DNA of 64,000 nt, taken from contig NZ_CP108070.1 of NCBI RefSeq assembly GCF_036178845.1, positions 3,038,001 to 3,102,000 of the forward strand. The letters run 5' to 3'. The first letter of the stretch is position 1, and every line of letters starts with the position of its first letter. Below the pieces are notes generated by a model. That model ran no database searches. It had not been told where the DNA came from and saw only the letters and a program-made list of their open reading frames with translations. This document shows, piece by piece, positions 1 to 9,486 of this stretch. This DNA is from Streptomyces sp. NBC_00271 (GTDB taxonomy: Bacteria; Actinomycetota; Actinomycetes; Streptomycetales; Streptomycetaceae). Both the position numbers and the translations under genes were made by a program.

Positions 1-310
1 GGGCCGCCGGGTCCCAGCGGGCCAGCGACTCGGTGGAGGTGAAGGCGGGCAGCGCCGTGCGGTGGCCCGCCTTCAGGGTGGGCACCGCCATGTCGCTGGT
101 CTTCTCGTGACGCAGCCCGTTCTCGTCCTCCTCGACCTCACCGAGTACGGCCACGACGGGCACGAGGAGCCGGGCGCCCTTGAGCGCCTCCAGGACCGGC
201 CCCACGGCGGTGCGGTCCTCGGCCCAGGCCGCGAGTGCCGCACTCAGCCGGGGATCGGCCGAGCCGTCGTCGTCGGGGAAGCCGGAGTCGGGAATGTTCT
301 TGTTCGCCAC
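1..310 (-). CDS. SseB-family protein (N-terminal part, cut by window edge)
   Basis: A GTG start at 310 opens a frame that runs off the left edge, so only about 103 residues are visible. After an acidic N-terminus comes PRLSAALAAWAEDR, then a hydrophobic strand (LLVPVVAVLGE) and a segment with ALPAFTSTESLARW. This is the arrangement of the SseB N-terminal domain, a small alpha/beta domain of unknown biochemical role named after an E. coli serine-sensitivity gene. The family assignment rests on these short patterns. The gene is divergent from the serine hydrolase at 460; the 149 bp between them must hold both promoters. Confidence 0.72.
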   Translation of the reverse strand, partial: MANKNIPDSGFPDDDGSADPRLSAALAAWAEDRTAVGPVLEALKGARLLVPVVAVLGEVEEDENGLRHEKTSDMAVPTLKAGHRTALPAFTSTESLARWDPAA

Positions 311-459
311 GGTCCCCGACCCTATCGGGGGGATGCTGCTGGGCTTGTGCGGGCCCTGAAACCTGGCGGTGACAGCTTTCACGGGATTCTCAGCATTCGC
401 TGACACACCTCTAACATGCGTCTAACGCCGGGCACAGGCACCGCCCCGAGCATCGCGGG

Positions 460-1431
460 ATGGCCCCTCACAGAGCTCGTCGGCGTCGCATCCGCCGCTC
501 CGGACGCAGGACCGTCGTCTACACCGTGGTGGCTTCCGCCGTCCTCGTGGGCGGTACGGCGGTGGGTGCCGTGTACGTGAAGGCACAGGCGCACGACCGC
601 GGGAGCCTCGTATCCTCCCCCTCGGCATCGTCGGGTACGTCGTCCTCGGCGTCGGCCGCGTCGTCGTCCCCCAGCCAGGAGGCATCGGTGGAACCTGTGA
701 CGGAGCCCACGGTGGAGCGGGACGCCCTGCTCGCCAAGACGATGAAGGCCGTGGCGCTGGAAAACGGCGCAGCGGTCTCGGTCGCGGTGTTCGACCTCGA
801 CTCCGGCGAGGGCGCCGCCTACGGCCAGGGGGCCTTCGACACGGCCAGCATCGTCAAGGTCGACATCCTCGCGACGCTGCTGCTCCAGGCGCAGGACGCG
901 GACCGGCATCTGACGGCGGCGGAGAAGACGTACGCCACCGAGATGATCACGAACAGCGACAACGCGTCCGCGTCCACGCTGTGGGACATCATCGGGCAGG
1001 CGGACGGTCTCGACGCCGCGAACGAGCGGTTCGGGCTGACCGGTACCTCCGGCGGGGACGGTGCGCTGTGGGGGCTGACCCAGACCACGGCGGCCGACCA
1101 GCTCACCCTGCTCCAGCAGGTGTTCGGGGACGACTCCGAACTCAGCGAGGCCTCGCGCACATATCTCCAGGGGCTGATGGGCGAGATCGCCGCCGATCAG
1201 CACTGGGGGGTGTCGGCGGCGGCCGACGGCACGCAGTGGGCCCTCAAGAACGGGTGGCTGGCGCGGAGTTCGACCGGGCTGTGGGACATCAACAGCATCG
1301 GCCGGGTCACTGTCGACGGGGACCAGTACCTGGTGGCGGCGCTGTCCAACGGCAACACGACCAAGGCCAAGGGGATCTCGGTGGTGGAGGCGGCGGCGAA
1401 GGCCGCCGTGGCCGCGTTCGGCTCCGCGTGA
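460..1431 (+). CDS. exported serine hydrolase of the class A beta-lactamase fold
   Basis: The 323-residue product begins with an arginine-rich N-terminus and one hydrophobic segment (about residues 18-40), then a Ser/Pro/Ala linker to about 80, so it is probably anchored outside the membrane or secreted. The catalytic domain has the three penicillin-recognising motifs in order: SIVK (Ser130, Lys133), SDN (166-168) and KNG (263-265, in place of KTG). These define a class A beta-lactamase-like serine hydrolase. I see no clear class A Omega-loop glutamate, so true beta-lactam hydrolysis is doubtful; a peptidoglycan-related DD-peptidase or esterase activity is equally possible. It converges with the mycosin gene. 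Confidence 0.85.
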   Translation: MAPHRARRRRIRRSGRRTVVYTVVASAVLVGGTAVGAVYVKAQAHDRGSLVSSPSASSGTSSSASAASSSPSQEASVEPVTEPTVERDALLAKTMKAVALENGAAVSVAVFDLDSGEGAAYGQGAFDTASIVKVDILATLLLQAQDADRHLTAAEKTYATEMITNSDNASASTLWDIIGQADGLDAANERFGLTGTSGGDGALWGLTQTTAADQLTLLQQVFGDDSELSEASRTYLQGLMGEIAADQHWGVSAAADGTQWALKNGWLARSSTGLWDINSIGRVTVDGDQYLVAALSNGNTTKAKGISVVEAAAKAAVAAFGSA

Positions 1432-1534
1432 GTTCTGAGGGTCCGTAAAGGTGCGGGGGTGTCCGTTCGGGTGCGGATGCGTTGTGGCTGGGCGCACCCA
1501 CGCGGCGGAGCCGCACATGTCACAGCCCCGCGCC

Positions 1535-2797
1535 CTAAAGGGGCACGTCGCCCGATGCGTCCTGCGCTGAGAACCTGCGGCCTCGCCACAGGATCACCGA
1601 CGCGGCCAGCAGGACCACGCCCGCGCCGCCCGCCGCCGGGCCCACCCAGCCAGACGGCTGGTTGTCGTCCGGGGCGGCGTCGGGGCCCGTACCGAAGTAC
1701 TTCTTGCCGTACGCCGCCGCGTGCGTGCTGTCCGGCTTGAGGCGGCCTGCAGCCTCGATGGCCGCCGCGGGGTCGATGAAGCCGAAGCCGCGGGAGTCGT
1801 CGCGGCCGCCGCTGGGGGCGTTGCGGGCGGTGTCCTCCAGGAGCTTCTTGATCTGCGCCGGGGACAGGTCCGGGTGGGCCGCCTTGATGAGCGCGACCGC
1901 GCCGGAGACGAACGCGGAGGCGGCGCTGGTGCCCCAGCCCTCGTAGTACTTGTCGTCCGGGTCGGCGATGACGACGTCGACGCCGGGGGCGCTGACGGTG
2001 GCGTACCAGCGGCGGGTGGAGAACGAGGCGCGGGTGCCGTTCTGGTCGACGGCCGTGGCCGCGATCACGCCCGGGTAGGCCGCCGGGTACGAGATGTGGT
2101 CGCCCTTCTCACCGCCGTTGCCTGCCGAGGCGACAACGACCGCGCCCTTCTTCAGGGCGTACTGGACTGCGGCGTCCTCGGCGGGCTCGGGATGGGCGGA
2201 CTTGGAGTCGTCGCCGAGGGAGAGGTTGATGACGTCGGCGCCCTGGTCGGTGGCCCAGCGGATGCCCTCGGCGAGGGCGTTGCCACGGGTGTTGCGGGCC
2301 CTCGTACGGGCCGAGTCGCCGTCTTCGAGGATGACGCGGACGGGGAGGATCTTCGCCTCGGGGGCGATGCCCAGGACTCCGTCGCCGTTGCCGACGCCGT
2401 GCCCGTGACCGGCGATGATCCCGGCCATCGCGGTACCGTGCCGGGCCCATGCGCGGTCACCGCGCTGCGCCCCGAAGCCGACCATGTCCTTTCCGGTCAG
2501 GACGTTGCCGACCAGGTCCGGATGCTGGTCGTCGACGCCCGTGTCGAGGACCGCGACCGTGATGCCCTGGCCCTTCGTGGTGCGCCAGGCCTGCTGGGTG
2601 TGCATCGCGTCGAGGGCCCACTGCTGGGCACGTATGCCGTCGGCGTGCGCGGCGGTGGACGGGAGCAGGGCGAGGGAGGCGGCCAGCAGGACGCTCAGGG
2701 CTCCGGCCCTCCGGGTGGCCCTGCGGGATGCCTTACGGGCGGCCGCATTGGTGGCCCCGCTGGTGGTGGCCCCGCTGGTGCTGGCCCTGCGGATCAT
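1535..2797 (-). CDS. mycosin-like S8 subtilisin protease, membrane-anchored
   Basis: The 420-residue product starts at the ATG at 2797, which overlaps the upstream stop as ATGA. Twin-arginine-rich residues and a hydrophobic stretch (about 31-52) form a signal peptide. The S8 triad is complete: Asp85 in VAVLDTGVDD, His120 in RHGTAMAG, oxyanion Asn227 in ASAGNGG and Ser291 in GTSAASAF. A C-terminal transmembrane helix (about 393-411) is followed by the basic WRGRR stop-transfer. This topology is that of mycosins, the proteases associated with type VII secretion. No EccB/C/D/E or WXG100 gene is in the window, so this is an orphan copy, presumably working with the coupled upstream protein. Confidence 0.88.
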   Translation of the reverse strand: MIRRASTSGATTSGATNAAARKASRRATRRAGALSVLLAASLALLPSTAAHADGIRAQQWALDAMHTQQAWRTTKGQGITVAVLDTGVDDQHPDLVGNVLTGKDMVGFGAQRGDRAWARHGTAMAGIIAGHGHGVGNGDGVLGIAPEAKILPVRVILEDGDSARTRARNTRGNALAEGIRWATDQGADVINLSLGDDSKSAHPEPAEDAAVQYALKKGAVVVASAGNGGEKGDHISYPAAYPGVIAATAVDQNGTRASFSTRRWYATVSAPGVDVVIADPDDKYYEGWGTSAASAFVSGAVALIKAAHPDLSPAQIKKLLEDTARNAPSGGRDDSRGFGFIDPAAAIEAAGRLKPDSTHAAAYGKKYFGTGPDAAPDDNQPSGWVGPAAGGAGVVLLAASVILWRGRRFSAQDASGDVPL

Positions 2798-4971
2798 GAC
2801 GGCTTCTCCGTGGCCGAGCCGACGGTCTTGCGCAGGCTGCGCTCGATGCGGTCGGCGAGGCCCTGTGCGTCGTGGCCCAGGCCCGCCTGGGCCGGGGCCG
2901 TGGTCGCAGCGGGCTTGATGGCGTCCGCGGCGGGCTGCGGGGCGGTGATGATACGGCCGTCGGCGAAGCCGGAGACGGCGTAGACGACGACGGGCGCGTC
3001 GGTGAGCACCGACACCGTCCAGGACGCGCGCTGGGCGTCGCCGAACCCGGCGGCGACGGTGCCCTTGGCAGCGTACGGACTGGGCATCAGATCGGTGCGC
3101 CGGTCGAGGCCTTCCTGCTGGAAACGGTTCTTCAGCGCGGTCATGGCCGCCGGGTCCGCCTTGGTGAACAGCAGGCCCACGGTGGTGACCTGGCTGCGGG
3201 TCGCGTCCGTGTACGTGGCCCGCAGCAGCCGCAGACAGCCTGCCGGGGCGAGCGCCTTGCTCAGAAGCGGATCGAAGGCGTTCGCGCAGCCGCTGTCCGG
3301 GGCGACGGCCAGTCGGGTCCAGGTGCGGTCGGCGCCGCCGGGGCCCGCACCCTGGCCCTGCACGGTGGGCGGGAAGAGCTGGTCCACGGGCACGCTGTGC
3401 CACAGGCTTCCGGCCGCGACGAAGGCGCTGTGCGCACCGTCCGCGCCCGTGCCGCCGCCGGTCAGCCAGCTTCCGGCCGCCGCGCCACCGATGAGGCCGA
3501 GGCCCAGCACGACGCAGGCCGCGGCCGCCGCCGCCCGGGGCCGAGTGCGCGCGCCGACGTGGCGCGGGCGCGTGGTGTCGTCGTAGGTCTCGGGCTCCGC
3601 GAACGACACGTACGGGCGTGCCGTGCCAGGGGCCGGGCTCACGGGGGCGGACGGTGCGACGGGCCGCTCCGCGGGGATGGGGCGCAGCCGCGTGGTCGTC
3701 TCCGTGATCCCCTCCTCGGGTACGGGGGTCCGCCGGGTCGGGCCGGGGTGCGGCACGCCGGGGTGCCGACCGGCCGGCGGGGCGTCGGGAAAGCGGGCGG
3801 AGGCCGGCGGCGGGGGCGGGGACGCGGGGGTGGTGCGCCGGCCGGGGAAGCGGGGGTGCGTCGGCTCGTGGCGCGGGGGCTCGGGGGTGCCGGTGGCACC
3901 CGGCGCCGGTGGCGACGCCGCACCGGCGGAGGACGACCCCGCCGACGGTTTCGGGTCGTGCGAGAGCCGGAAGGGGCGCCCCGCCCGGGTACCGCCGCCG
4001 TCCGGGCGCGCCATGACATCGCCGACGGCGTCGGACGGCTCACCTGAGCGCGAGACCGCGTCCGCGGGGGAACCGGCCGACTCCGGCCGCCGGGAACCAC
4101 CGCCCGCGCGGGACGCCCCGGCAGCGTCGGGCGACAACCGGGTACGGGACTCACCGCCCGACCGCGGTGTCCCGGCGGTGGACGAACCGGGTGACGGGGA
4201 GGCGGCACCCGCACGGGGCGGCGTCATGGTGTCGTCCGCCGGGGACGGGCGGCTCTGCCGGGGTGCGCGCGCGGCGGGGGTGTCAGCCGTGGTGGGCCGC
4301 TCCGCCGGGCGGCGCGGGGCGCCGGTCGGGGGCAGGTCCCCGGAGTCGGGGAGTGTCCAGGGCTCGCCCACCACGGACGGGTCCGTCCGGCGGGGCACCG
4401 GGGCGGTGGCCGCGGGCGGTTCCTGCGGGCTCGGCAGCGACCAGGGCTCGCCACCCACGGGCGGCTCGGCCGGACGCGGCCGCCAAGTGGCGCCCGAGGG
4501 CAGGTACTTCGGGCGGGGCGGCACCGCGTCCCCACCCGCGGGGGACTGCTCGGGTCGTGGCGGGGTCGCCGGACGCGGCGGCGTGACGCCCCCCGCGGAC
4601 GGCGCTTCGGGCCTCTGCGGGGGCACCGGATTCCCACGCCCGGGAGACGTCTCGGGCCTCGGTGCGGTCACCGCACGGGACGGCACACCGCCCTCGCTCC
4701 TCGCAGACCGTTCAGGCCGGGGCGGGGTCGCCGACCAGGAGGGAACGTCCTCCCCGCTCGCCGGAGACTGTGCGGGCCGTGGTGGGGTCGCCGGGCGGGA
4801 GGGCCTGGAGCCGGTGCGGCCCTGCGTGGGAGGCGGTGGGGTGTCCTGCGCGGGAGACGCTGCCGCCTCGGGGGAGACCGTCCCCTCGGGGGACTCTCCC
4901 GGCGGCTGTGCCGGGCGGGGTGGGGTGGCCGGGCGCGGCGGGATGGAGGCGCGGCGCGCTTCCGTGCTCAT
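2794..4971 (-). CDS. proline-rich single-pass membrane protein coupled to mycosin
   Basis: The ATG at 4971 (protein MSTEARRAS) is preferred because a GGAAACGGGGGG purine tract precedes it. The 725-residue product has about 475 cytoplasmic residues very rich in Pro, Arg, Ser and Gly, with repeated PPRPATPPRP-type units, then one membrane segment (about 480-506) and an extracytoplasmic domain of about 219 residues containing two cysteines (around 561 and 578). I recognise no catalytic family. The gene shares an ATGA overlap with the mycosin gene, so the two products are probably made in fixed ratio; substrate, scaffold or regulator of the protease are all possible. The repeats make the N-terminal part hard to place by homology. 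Confidence 0.78.
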   Translation of the reverse strand: MSTEARRASIPPRPATPPRPAQPPGESPEGTVSPEAAASPAQDTPPPPTQGRTGSRPSRPATPPRPAQSPASGEDVPSWSATPPRPERSARSEGGVPSRAVTAPRPETSPGRGNPVPPQRPEAPSAGGVTPPRPATPPRPEQSPAGGDAVPPRPKYLPSGATWRPRPAEPPVGGEPWSLPSPQEPPAATAPVPRRTDPSVVGEPWTLPDSGDLPPTGAPRRPAERPTTADTPAARAPRQSRPSPADDTMTPPRAGAASPSPGSSTAGTPRSGGESRTRLSPDAAGASRAGGGSRRPESAGSPADAVSRSGEPSDAVGDVMARPDGGGTRAGRPFRLSHDPKPSAGSSSAGAASPPAPGATGTPEPPRHEPTHPRFPGRRTTPASPPPPPASARFPDAPPAGRHPGVPHPGPTRRTPVPEEGITETTTRLRPIPAERPVAPSAPVSPAPGTARPYVSFAEPETYDDTTRPRHVGARTRPRAAAAAACVVLGLGLIGGAAAGSWLTGGGTGADGAHSAFVAAGSLWHSVPVDQLFPPTVQGQGAGPGGADRTWTRLAVAPDSGCANAFDPLLSKALAPAGCLRLLRATYTDATRSQVTTVGLLFTKADPAAMTALKNRFQQEGLDRRTDLMPSPYAAKGTVAAGFGDAQRASWTVSVLTDAPVVVYAVSGFADGRIITAPQPAADAIKPAATTAPAQAGLGHDAQGLADRIERSLRKTVGSATEKPS

Positions 4972-5258
4972 GCACCCCCCGTTTCCTCGTACCCGGGCTA
5001 CCGACCCGGCCCGGAATCCGCCGGGCCGCTCACGTGTACGGAAGAAACCACCTCGGCGACTCACCCGTCACGAGCACCCATACCCGTGCCGACGGACCGT
5101 CATCCCGGGCACGACCCGCCCGGACAAGGTCGTTCCTCCCTGCGTGCGCGTCACTCTACGGGTTGACGTGGGCAGGGAGGGAACCAGTCCGCGCGCCCGG
5201 GGCTTCTGCCCGGAACGTCCCCCTACCCTGCGGTAATCGAGTCTGGCAGGCTTCGGTC

Positions 5259-6461
5259 ATGACTGCCCGCGCCGCAGACCGGGCCCGCTACGACCGGGCC
5301 ACAGCTCCTCTCGACGCCCCTCTCGCGATCGTGGATCTGGAGGCCTTCGACGCGAACGCGGACGACCTCGTCCACAGGGCAGGCGGCAAGCCGATCCGGG
5401 TCGCCAGCAAGTCGGTGCGCTGCCGCACCCTGCTCGAGCGCGTCCTGGAGCGGGACGGTTTCGCGGGGATCATGTCCTTCACCCTGGCCGAGTCGATCTG
5501 GCTGGCCCGTTCCGGCTTCGACGACATCCTGCTCGCCTACCCCTCGGCGGACACCCGGGGCTTCGCCGAGCTGACCTCCGACCCCAAGCTCGCCGCCGCC
5601 GTCACCGTCATGGTCGACGACCCCGCCCAGCTCCACCTGATCGACGAGGCCCGCCGGGACGGCACCGAAGTGGTGCGCGTGTGCCTGGAGTTGGACACCT
5701 CCCTCAAGCTGCTCGGCGGCCGGGTGCGGGTCGGGGCGCTGCGCTCGCCGCTGCACTCGCCCGCCCAGGTCGCCGACCTGGCCCGCGCCGTGGTCCGCCG
5801 GCCCGGGTTCAAGCTGGTGGGGATCATGGCGTACGAGGGGCATGTCGCGGGTGTCGGTGACGCCGTCGCGGGGCGGCCCTTCCGGTCGCGTGCGGTCAGG
5901 CTCATGCAGGCCACCGCCCGTAAGGAACTCGCGCGGCGGCGCGCCGAGGTGGTCCGTGCCGTACGGGCCGTGGAGCCGGACCTCGAGTACGTCAACGGCG
6001 GCGGGACGGGCAGTGTGCAGCACACGGCCGCCGAGGACGCGGTCACCGAGATCGCGGCGGGCTCCGGGCTGTACGTTCCTCGGCTGTTCGACAACTACAC
6101 GTCGTTCAGCGGGCGTCCGGCCGCGCTCTTCGCGCAGCCGGTGGTACGCAGGCCGGGTGTCGGGGTCGTCACGGTGCTCGGCGGCGGCTACCCGGCCTCG
6201 GGCGCCCCGGGCCCCGACCGGCTGCCGGTCCCCTACCTGCCGGAGGGGCTGCGCTACGACCCCCAGGAGGGCCCCGGCGAGGTGCAGACGCCGCTGCTCG
6301 GCGCTCCGGCGGACGACCTGCTCATCGGCGACAAGGTGTGGTTCCGGCACGCGAAGGCCGGGGAACTGTGCGAGCGGTTCGACGCGCTGCACCTGGTCGA
6401 AGGCGACACGGTGACGGCGACCGTCCCGACGTACCGGGGAGAGGGCCACACCTTCCTGTAG
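5259..6461 (+). CDS. PLP-dependent amino acid deaminase/aldolase (D-threonine aldolase-like)
   Basis: The ATG at 5259 gives a 400-residue protein; the longer open frame upstream is antisense to the proline-rich gene. Near the N-terminus, IRVASKSVRC carries the lysine expected to bind pyridoxal phosphate in alanine-racemase-fold type III enzymes. The barrel continues with VNGGGTGS (phosphate grip), and the C-terminal segment has WFRHAKAGELCERF, the His/Cys metal-binding pattern of D-serine dehydratase/D-threonine aldolase-like C-domains. The likely role is cleavage or deamination of a beta-hydroxy D-amino acid; the substrate cannot be read from sequence. It is monocistronic and faces the DUF2510 gene. 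Confidence 0.85.
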   Translation: MTARAADRARYDRATAPLDAPLAIVDLEAFDANADDLVHRAGGKPIRVASKSVRCRTLLERVLERDGFAGIMSFTLAESIWLARSGFDDILLAYPSADTRGFAELTSDPKLAAAVTVMVDDPAQLHLIDEARRDGTEVVRVCLELDTSLKLLGGRVRVGALRSPLHSPAQVADLARAVVRRPGFKLVGIMAYEGHVAGVGDAVAGRPFRSRAVRLMQATARKELARRRAEVVRAVRAVEPDLEYVNGGGTGSVQHTAAEDAVTEIAAGSGLYVPRLFDNYTSFSGRPAALFAQPVVRRPGVGVVTVLGGGYPASGAPGPDRLPVPYLPEGLRYDPQEGPGEVQTPLLGAPADDLLIGDKVWFRHAKAGELCERFDALHLVEGDTVTATVPTYRGEGHTFL

Positions 6462-6467
6462 CGGGGC

Positions 6468-7325
6468 TCACCGCGCGCTCACCGGCCGGATTCCCTCGGT
6501 GATCCGGTCCATGTCGGTGAGCGGCGGCCCGTCCGCACCCGCGTCGAACACGAAGCGGACGATGACGAGGGCCCGTGAGCCCACGCCGGAGGGGAACGCC
6601 AGCGATTCGACGTAACCGCCGGGTCCCACCCCCGTCTTCACCTGCCAGCGCACGAGGTATCCGACGCTGCCCGCGACGGCGACCGGGCTCGCCCGCAGCT
6701 GCCGGTGGGACGTGACGCCGTGGAAGGGCCGGTTGTCGAGGAGATCGCGGTCGTACGCGCTGCTCGCGGCGTCCGCGATGTCCTGCTCGGCGAGGGCCTT
6801 CGGGGACCTCTCGTCGTTCGCGGTGACGGTGCGCGAGACGACCCGCCCGTGCCGGCACAGGCCGGGGTCGCCCGGGCAGTCGTAGGTGCCGGGGGTGGTC
6901 ATCATGACGTCGTCCTCGGCGACGTCATGGGCACGGACCCAGCCGTCGAACAGCGGCAGCGTGATGCCGTTGAGCTCGTCCACGACGACGGACGGGTCGC
7001 CGGAGGACGGATCGGCCGGGGAGCCGGTGGTCTGTGCGGGTGCGGTGGGCGGGGTGGTCCGTGTGGCCGCGGTGCCCCCGCCGCCCTCCCGGCCGAGCAC
7101 GAAGGCGCCCGTGACGATCGAGGTGACCAGGACGACTCCGGCGGTGACGAGCGCCACGGCCTTGGCACGTCCCGAGCCGCCGCCGACGGGTCGCGGCGGT
7201 GCCAGGGGCACCTGGGGTGCCTCGGGTCCTCGCCGGTGGTCCGTCCAGGCGGTGCCGTCCCACCAGCGCTCGACGAGCGGGTACGCGGGGTCGCGGTACC
7301 AGCCGGGCGGAGGCGTCATGCTCAT
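6468..7325 (-). CDS. DUF2510 single-pass membrane protein
   Basis: A 285-residue protein. The N-terminal PPGWYRDPAYPLVERWWDG followed by TAWT is a typical DUF2510 motif, a short cytoplasmic module found in actinobacterial membrane proteins. One transmembrane helix (about residues 54-75) follows, then a Thr/Pro linker and an external domain of about 180 residues with a Cys pair in CPGDPGLC. No enzymatic motif is visible. ATG codons at 7325 and 7319 are both possible and differ by two residues. The gene lies just downstream of, and on the same strand as, the HAD-family gene (28 bp gap), so they may be co-transcribed. Confidence 0.8.
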   Translation of the reverse strand: MSMTPPPGWYRDPAYPLVERWWDGTAWTDHRRGPEAPQVPLAPPRPVGGGSGRAKAVALVTAGVVLVTSIVTGAFVLGREGGGGTAATRTTPPTAPAQTTGSPADPSSGDPSVVVDELNGITLPLFDGWVRAHDVAEDDVMMTTPGTYDCPGDPGLCRHGRVVSRTVTANDERSPKALAEQDIADAASSAYDRDLLDNRPFHGVTSHRQLRASPVAVAGSVGYLVRWQVKTGVGPGGYVESLAFPSGVGSRALVIVRFVFDAGADGPPLTDMDRITEGIRPVSAR

Positions 7326-7353
7326 TCCGGCACTCTAGGGCGCGCCCCGAACG

Positions 7354-8634
7354 TCAGTACACGGGTGTTCCGTAGACGGTGTCCTTCTGGTCGGGTACGA
7401 CCGAACCGTCGTCCCTGAGGACGGGTTCCCCGCCGCCGCCGGTCGCGTTGTAGGCGCTCGCCGCGCACGGGTACGGCTCGGGCCTGCGCGGCAGTGGCCC
7501 GATGAACATCGGGTTGATCACCCAGCGGCCGTCGGCGTCGTCGTACGCGCGGCACATGAGTTCGCTCTTGTTGCGGTTGAGGACGAGGTGGGCTCCGGTG
7601 GCGTCCCCGACGAAGGTCACATCGGTGTCGGCGTCGCCGGCCGCGAGCGCGGTGCGGTGGCGTGGGTTCTGCCGCCGCCAGGCCGCGGCGCCGTGGACGC
7701 CGTAGATCTCCTGGTTGATCCAGCAGCGCTTGCCGTCGATGTACGGGATGGCCTCGCCCCGGGTCGCGGGTACGCCGCCGCAGCCCTCGTTCCGGGTGGT
7801 GATCCGGCCGCGCCGGTCGAGGACCGACCGGATGGCGATCGTGTGCCGGGCGTCGATGCCGACTCCCCGCGACCAGACCTCGGTGACCGGTTCGGCGCCC
7901 GCGGAGACGACGTAGACGTCGAATCCGGCCCTCTGGAGGGTACGGATCAGCTCGCGCTGCTGGTCGTAGTAGCGGACGTACGCCGGGACGGTGTGCGTGC
8001 CCAGGGTCCGCGTCGAGCCGAGGGGCGCGGCGAGTGCCTGCGCACGGGCGCTGCGGGCGTACGAGGTCAGCTCGGCGACGGTGCGTCCGGCGAAGAGCTG
8101 GGGCACCCAGGCGTACTGGGGGACGGTGCGCCGGTGGTTCCAGGTACCGGCGAAGGCGGCGGCGCCGCTCATGGTCCGGCCGTTCTCGCGGATCTCGAGG
8201 ATCTCGTCGGCGCAGCGGGGCTCGGTCGAGGTGGGGAGGGGTGCGCCCGCGGGTGTGGTGGTGCCGCAGGCGGCGGTCAGTGCCCGGTCCGCCGTGTCCG
8301 TGAGCCACTGGCTGGTGTCCCGCCAGCGCACGGGGCGCAGGATCTTGTCGTGTCCCAGGGCCCAGGCGAGGGTGGCGTCGGTGACGTCGTTCTTGGTGAC
8401 GGTGTTGTCCCAGTCGAAGGCGGCGACCGGGCGGCCCGCCGAGGGGTTCGGCCCGGCGCAGGTGCCTCGCTCGTCGATCACCTGTTGCAGGTGGGCGCGG
8501 TTGTCGCCGTACCAACGCGCGGAAAGCCGAGGGCAGTCGGGGCGGGTGCCGGAGGAGGCGGTTGGCGCGGCCGCCAGGGTGGCGGCCGCGACCAGGGTCC
8601 ACGCGAAAGAGGCACGAACGGATCGATATCGCAT
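7354..8634 (-). CDS. secreted HAD-superfamily phosphatase-like protein
   Basis: The product is 426 residues with a signal peptide (about 1-28). HAD motif I is FDWDNTVT (nucleophile Asp74, acid/base Asp76), motif II is the serine in YVVSAG, motif III a lysine in IDGKRCW, and motif IV the acidic GDADTD. The order and spacing fit phosphoserine-phosphatase-like HAD hydrolases that carry a large cap insert, here containing several cysteines compatible with an exported fold. A secreted phosphomonoesterase is the most likely role; the substrate is unknown. The first residues MRYRSVRAS follow the ATG at 8634. Confidence 0.85.
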   Translation of the reverse strand: MRYRSVRASFAWTLVAAATLAAAPTASSGTRPDCPRLSARWYGDNRAHLQQVIDERGTCAGPNPSAGRPVAAFDWDNTVTKNDVTDATLAWALGHDKILRPVRWRDTSQWLTDTADRALTAACGTTTPAGAPLPTSTEPRCADEILEIRENGRTMSGAAAFAGTWNHRRTVPQYAWVPQLFAGRTVAELTSYARSARAQALAAPLGSTRTLGTHTVPAYVRYYDQQRELIRTLQRAGFDVYVVSAGAEPVTEVWSRGVGIDARHTIAIRSVLDRRGRITTRNEGCGGVPATRGEAIPYIDGKRCWINQEIYGVHGAAAWRRQNPRHRTALAAGDADTDVTFVGDATGAHLVLNRNKSELMCRAYDDADGRWVINPMFIGPLPRRPEPYPCAASAYNATGGGGEPVLRDDGSVVPDQKDTVYGTPVY

Positions 8635-8658
8635 GGAACGTGCATATACCGGGGTGAT

Positions 8659-9486
8659 CTACAGGGGCGTGACGTACGCGCCCGAGATCCCCCCGTCCAC
8701 CAGGAAGTCGGAGGCGTTCACGAAGGAGGAGTCGTCGCTGGCGAGGAAGGCGACCGCCGCGGCGATCTCCTCGGCCTCGGCGAACCGGCCGACGGGGATG
8801 TGGACGAGCCGGCGTGCGGCACGCTCGGGGTCCTTGGCGAAGAGTTCCTGGAGCAGCGGGGTGTTGACCGGTCCCGGGCACAGGGCGTTGACGCGGATGC
8901 CCTCGCGGGCGAACTGGACGCCCAGTTCACGGGACATGGCCAGCACACCGCCCTTGGAGGCCGTGTACGAGATCTGCGAGGTGGCCGCGCCCATCCGGGC
9001 CACGAAGGACGCCGTGTTGATGATGGAGCCCTTGCCCTGGCGCCGCATGTAGGGGATCGCGGCCTTGCAGCACAGGTAGACGGAGGTGAGGTTGACCTCC
9101 TGGACGCGCTTCCAGGCCTCCAGGCCGGTTTCCAGGATGGAGTCGTCGTCGGGCGGCGAGATGCCCGCGTTGTTGAAGGCGATGTCGACGGAGCCGTAGG
9201 TGTCGAACGCCGTCTTGAAGAGCGCCTCGACCTGCTCGGGGTCGGTGACGTCGACCTTGACGAAGATCCCGCCGACCTCGTCGGCGGCGGCCTTGCCGCG
9301 GGCGTCGTCGACGTCGCCGCAGACGACGTGGGCACCCTCGGAGGCGAGCCGACGGGCGGTGGCGAGACCGATGCCGCTGCCGGCGCCGGTGATGACGGCG
9401 GTACGGCCGACGAGGCGGCGGCAGATGATTCCTTCGGCGTCCGCGGTGGCTTCGGTGCCTGCGGTGCCTGCGGTGACTTCGGTCAC
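8659..9486 (-). CDS. SDR-family oxidoreductase of the gamma-glutamyl amine pathway
   Basis: A 275-residue short-chain dehydrogenase. The nucleotide site TGAGSGIG (about 33-40), NNAG, the catalytic serine (NTASF), and YTASK (Tyr/Lys) are all present. About 20 extra residues precede the fold. The start at 9486 overlaps the aldehyde dehydrogenase stop by 4 bp, making it the third gene of glnA4-ALDH-SDR. In the proposed S. coelicolor ethanolamine route an alcohol oxidation must follow glutamylation, and this enzyme is a reasonable candidate; that is inference. A generic FabG-type reductase role is the alternative. Confidence 0.85.
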   Translation of the reverse strand: MTEVTAGTAGTEATADAEGIICRRLVGRTAVITGAGSGIGLATARRLASEGAHVVCGDVDDARGKAAADEVGGIFVKVDVTDPEQVEALFKTAFDTYGSVDIAFNNAGISPPDDDSILETGLEAWKRVQEVNLTSVYLCCKAAIPYMRRQGKGSIINTASFVARMGAATSQISYTASKGGVLAMSRELGVQFAREGIRVNALCPGPVNTPLLQELFAKDPERAARRLVHIPVGRFAEAEEIAAAVAFLASDDSSFVNASDFLVDGGISGAYVTPL

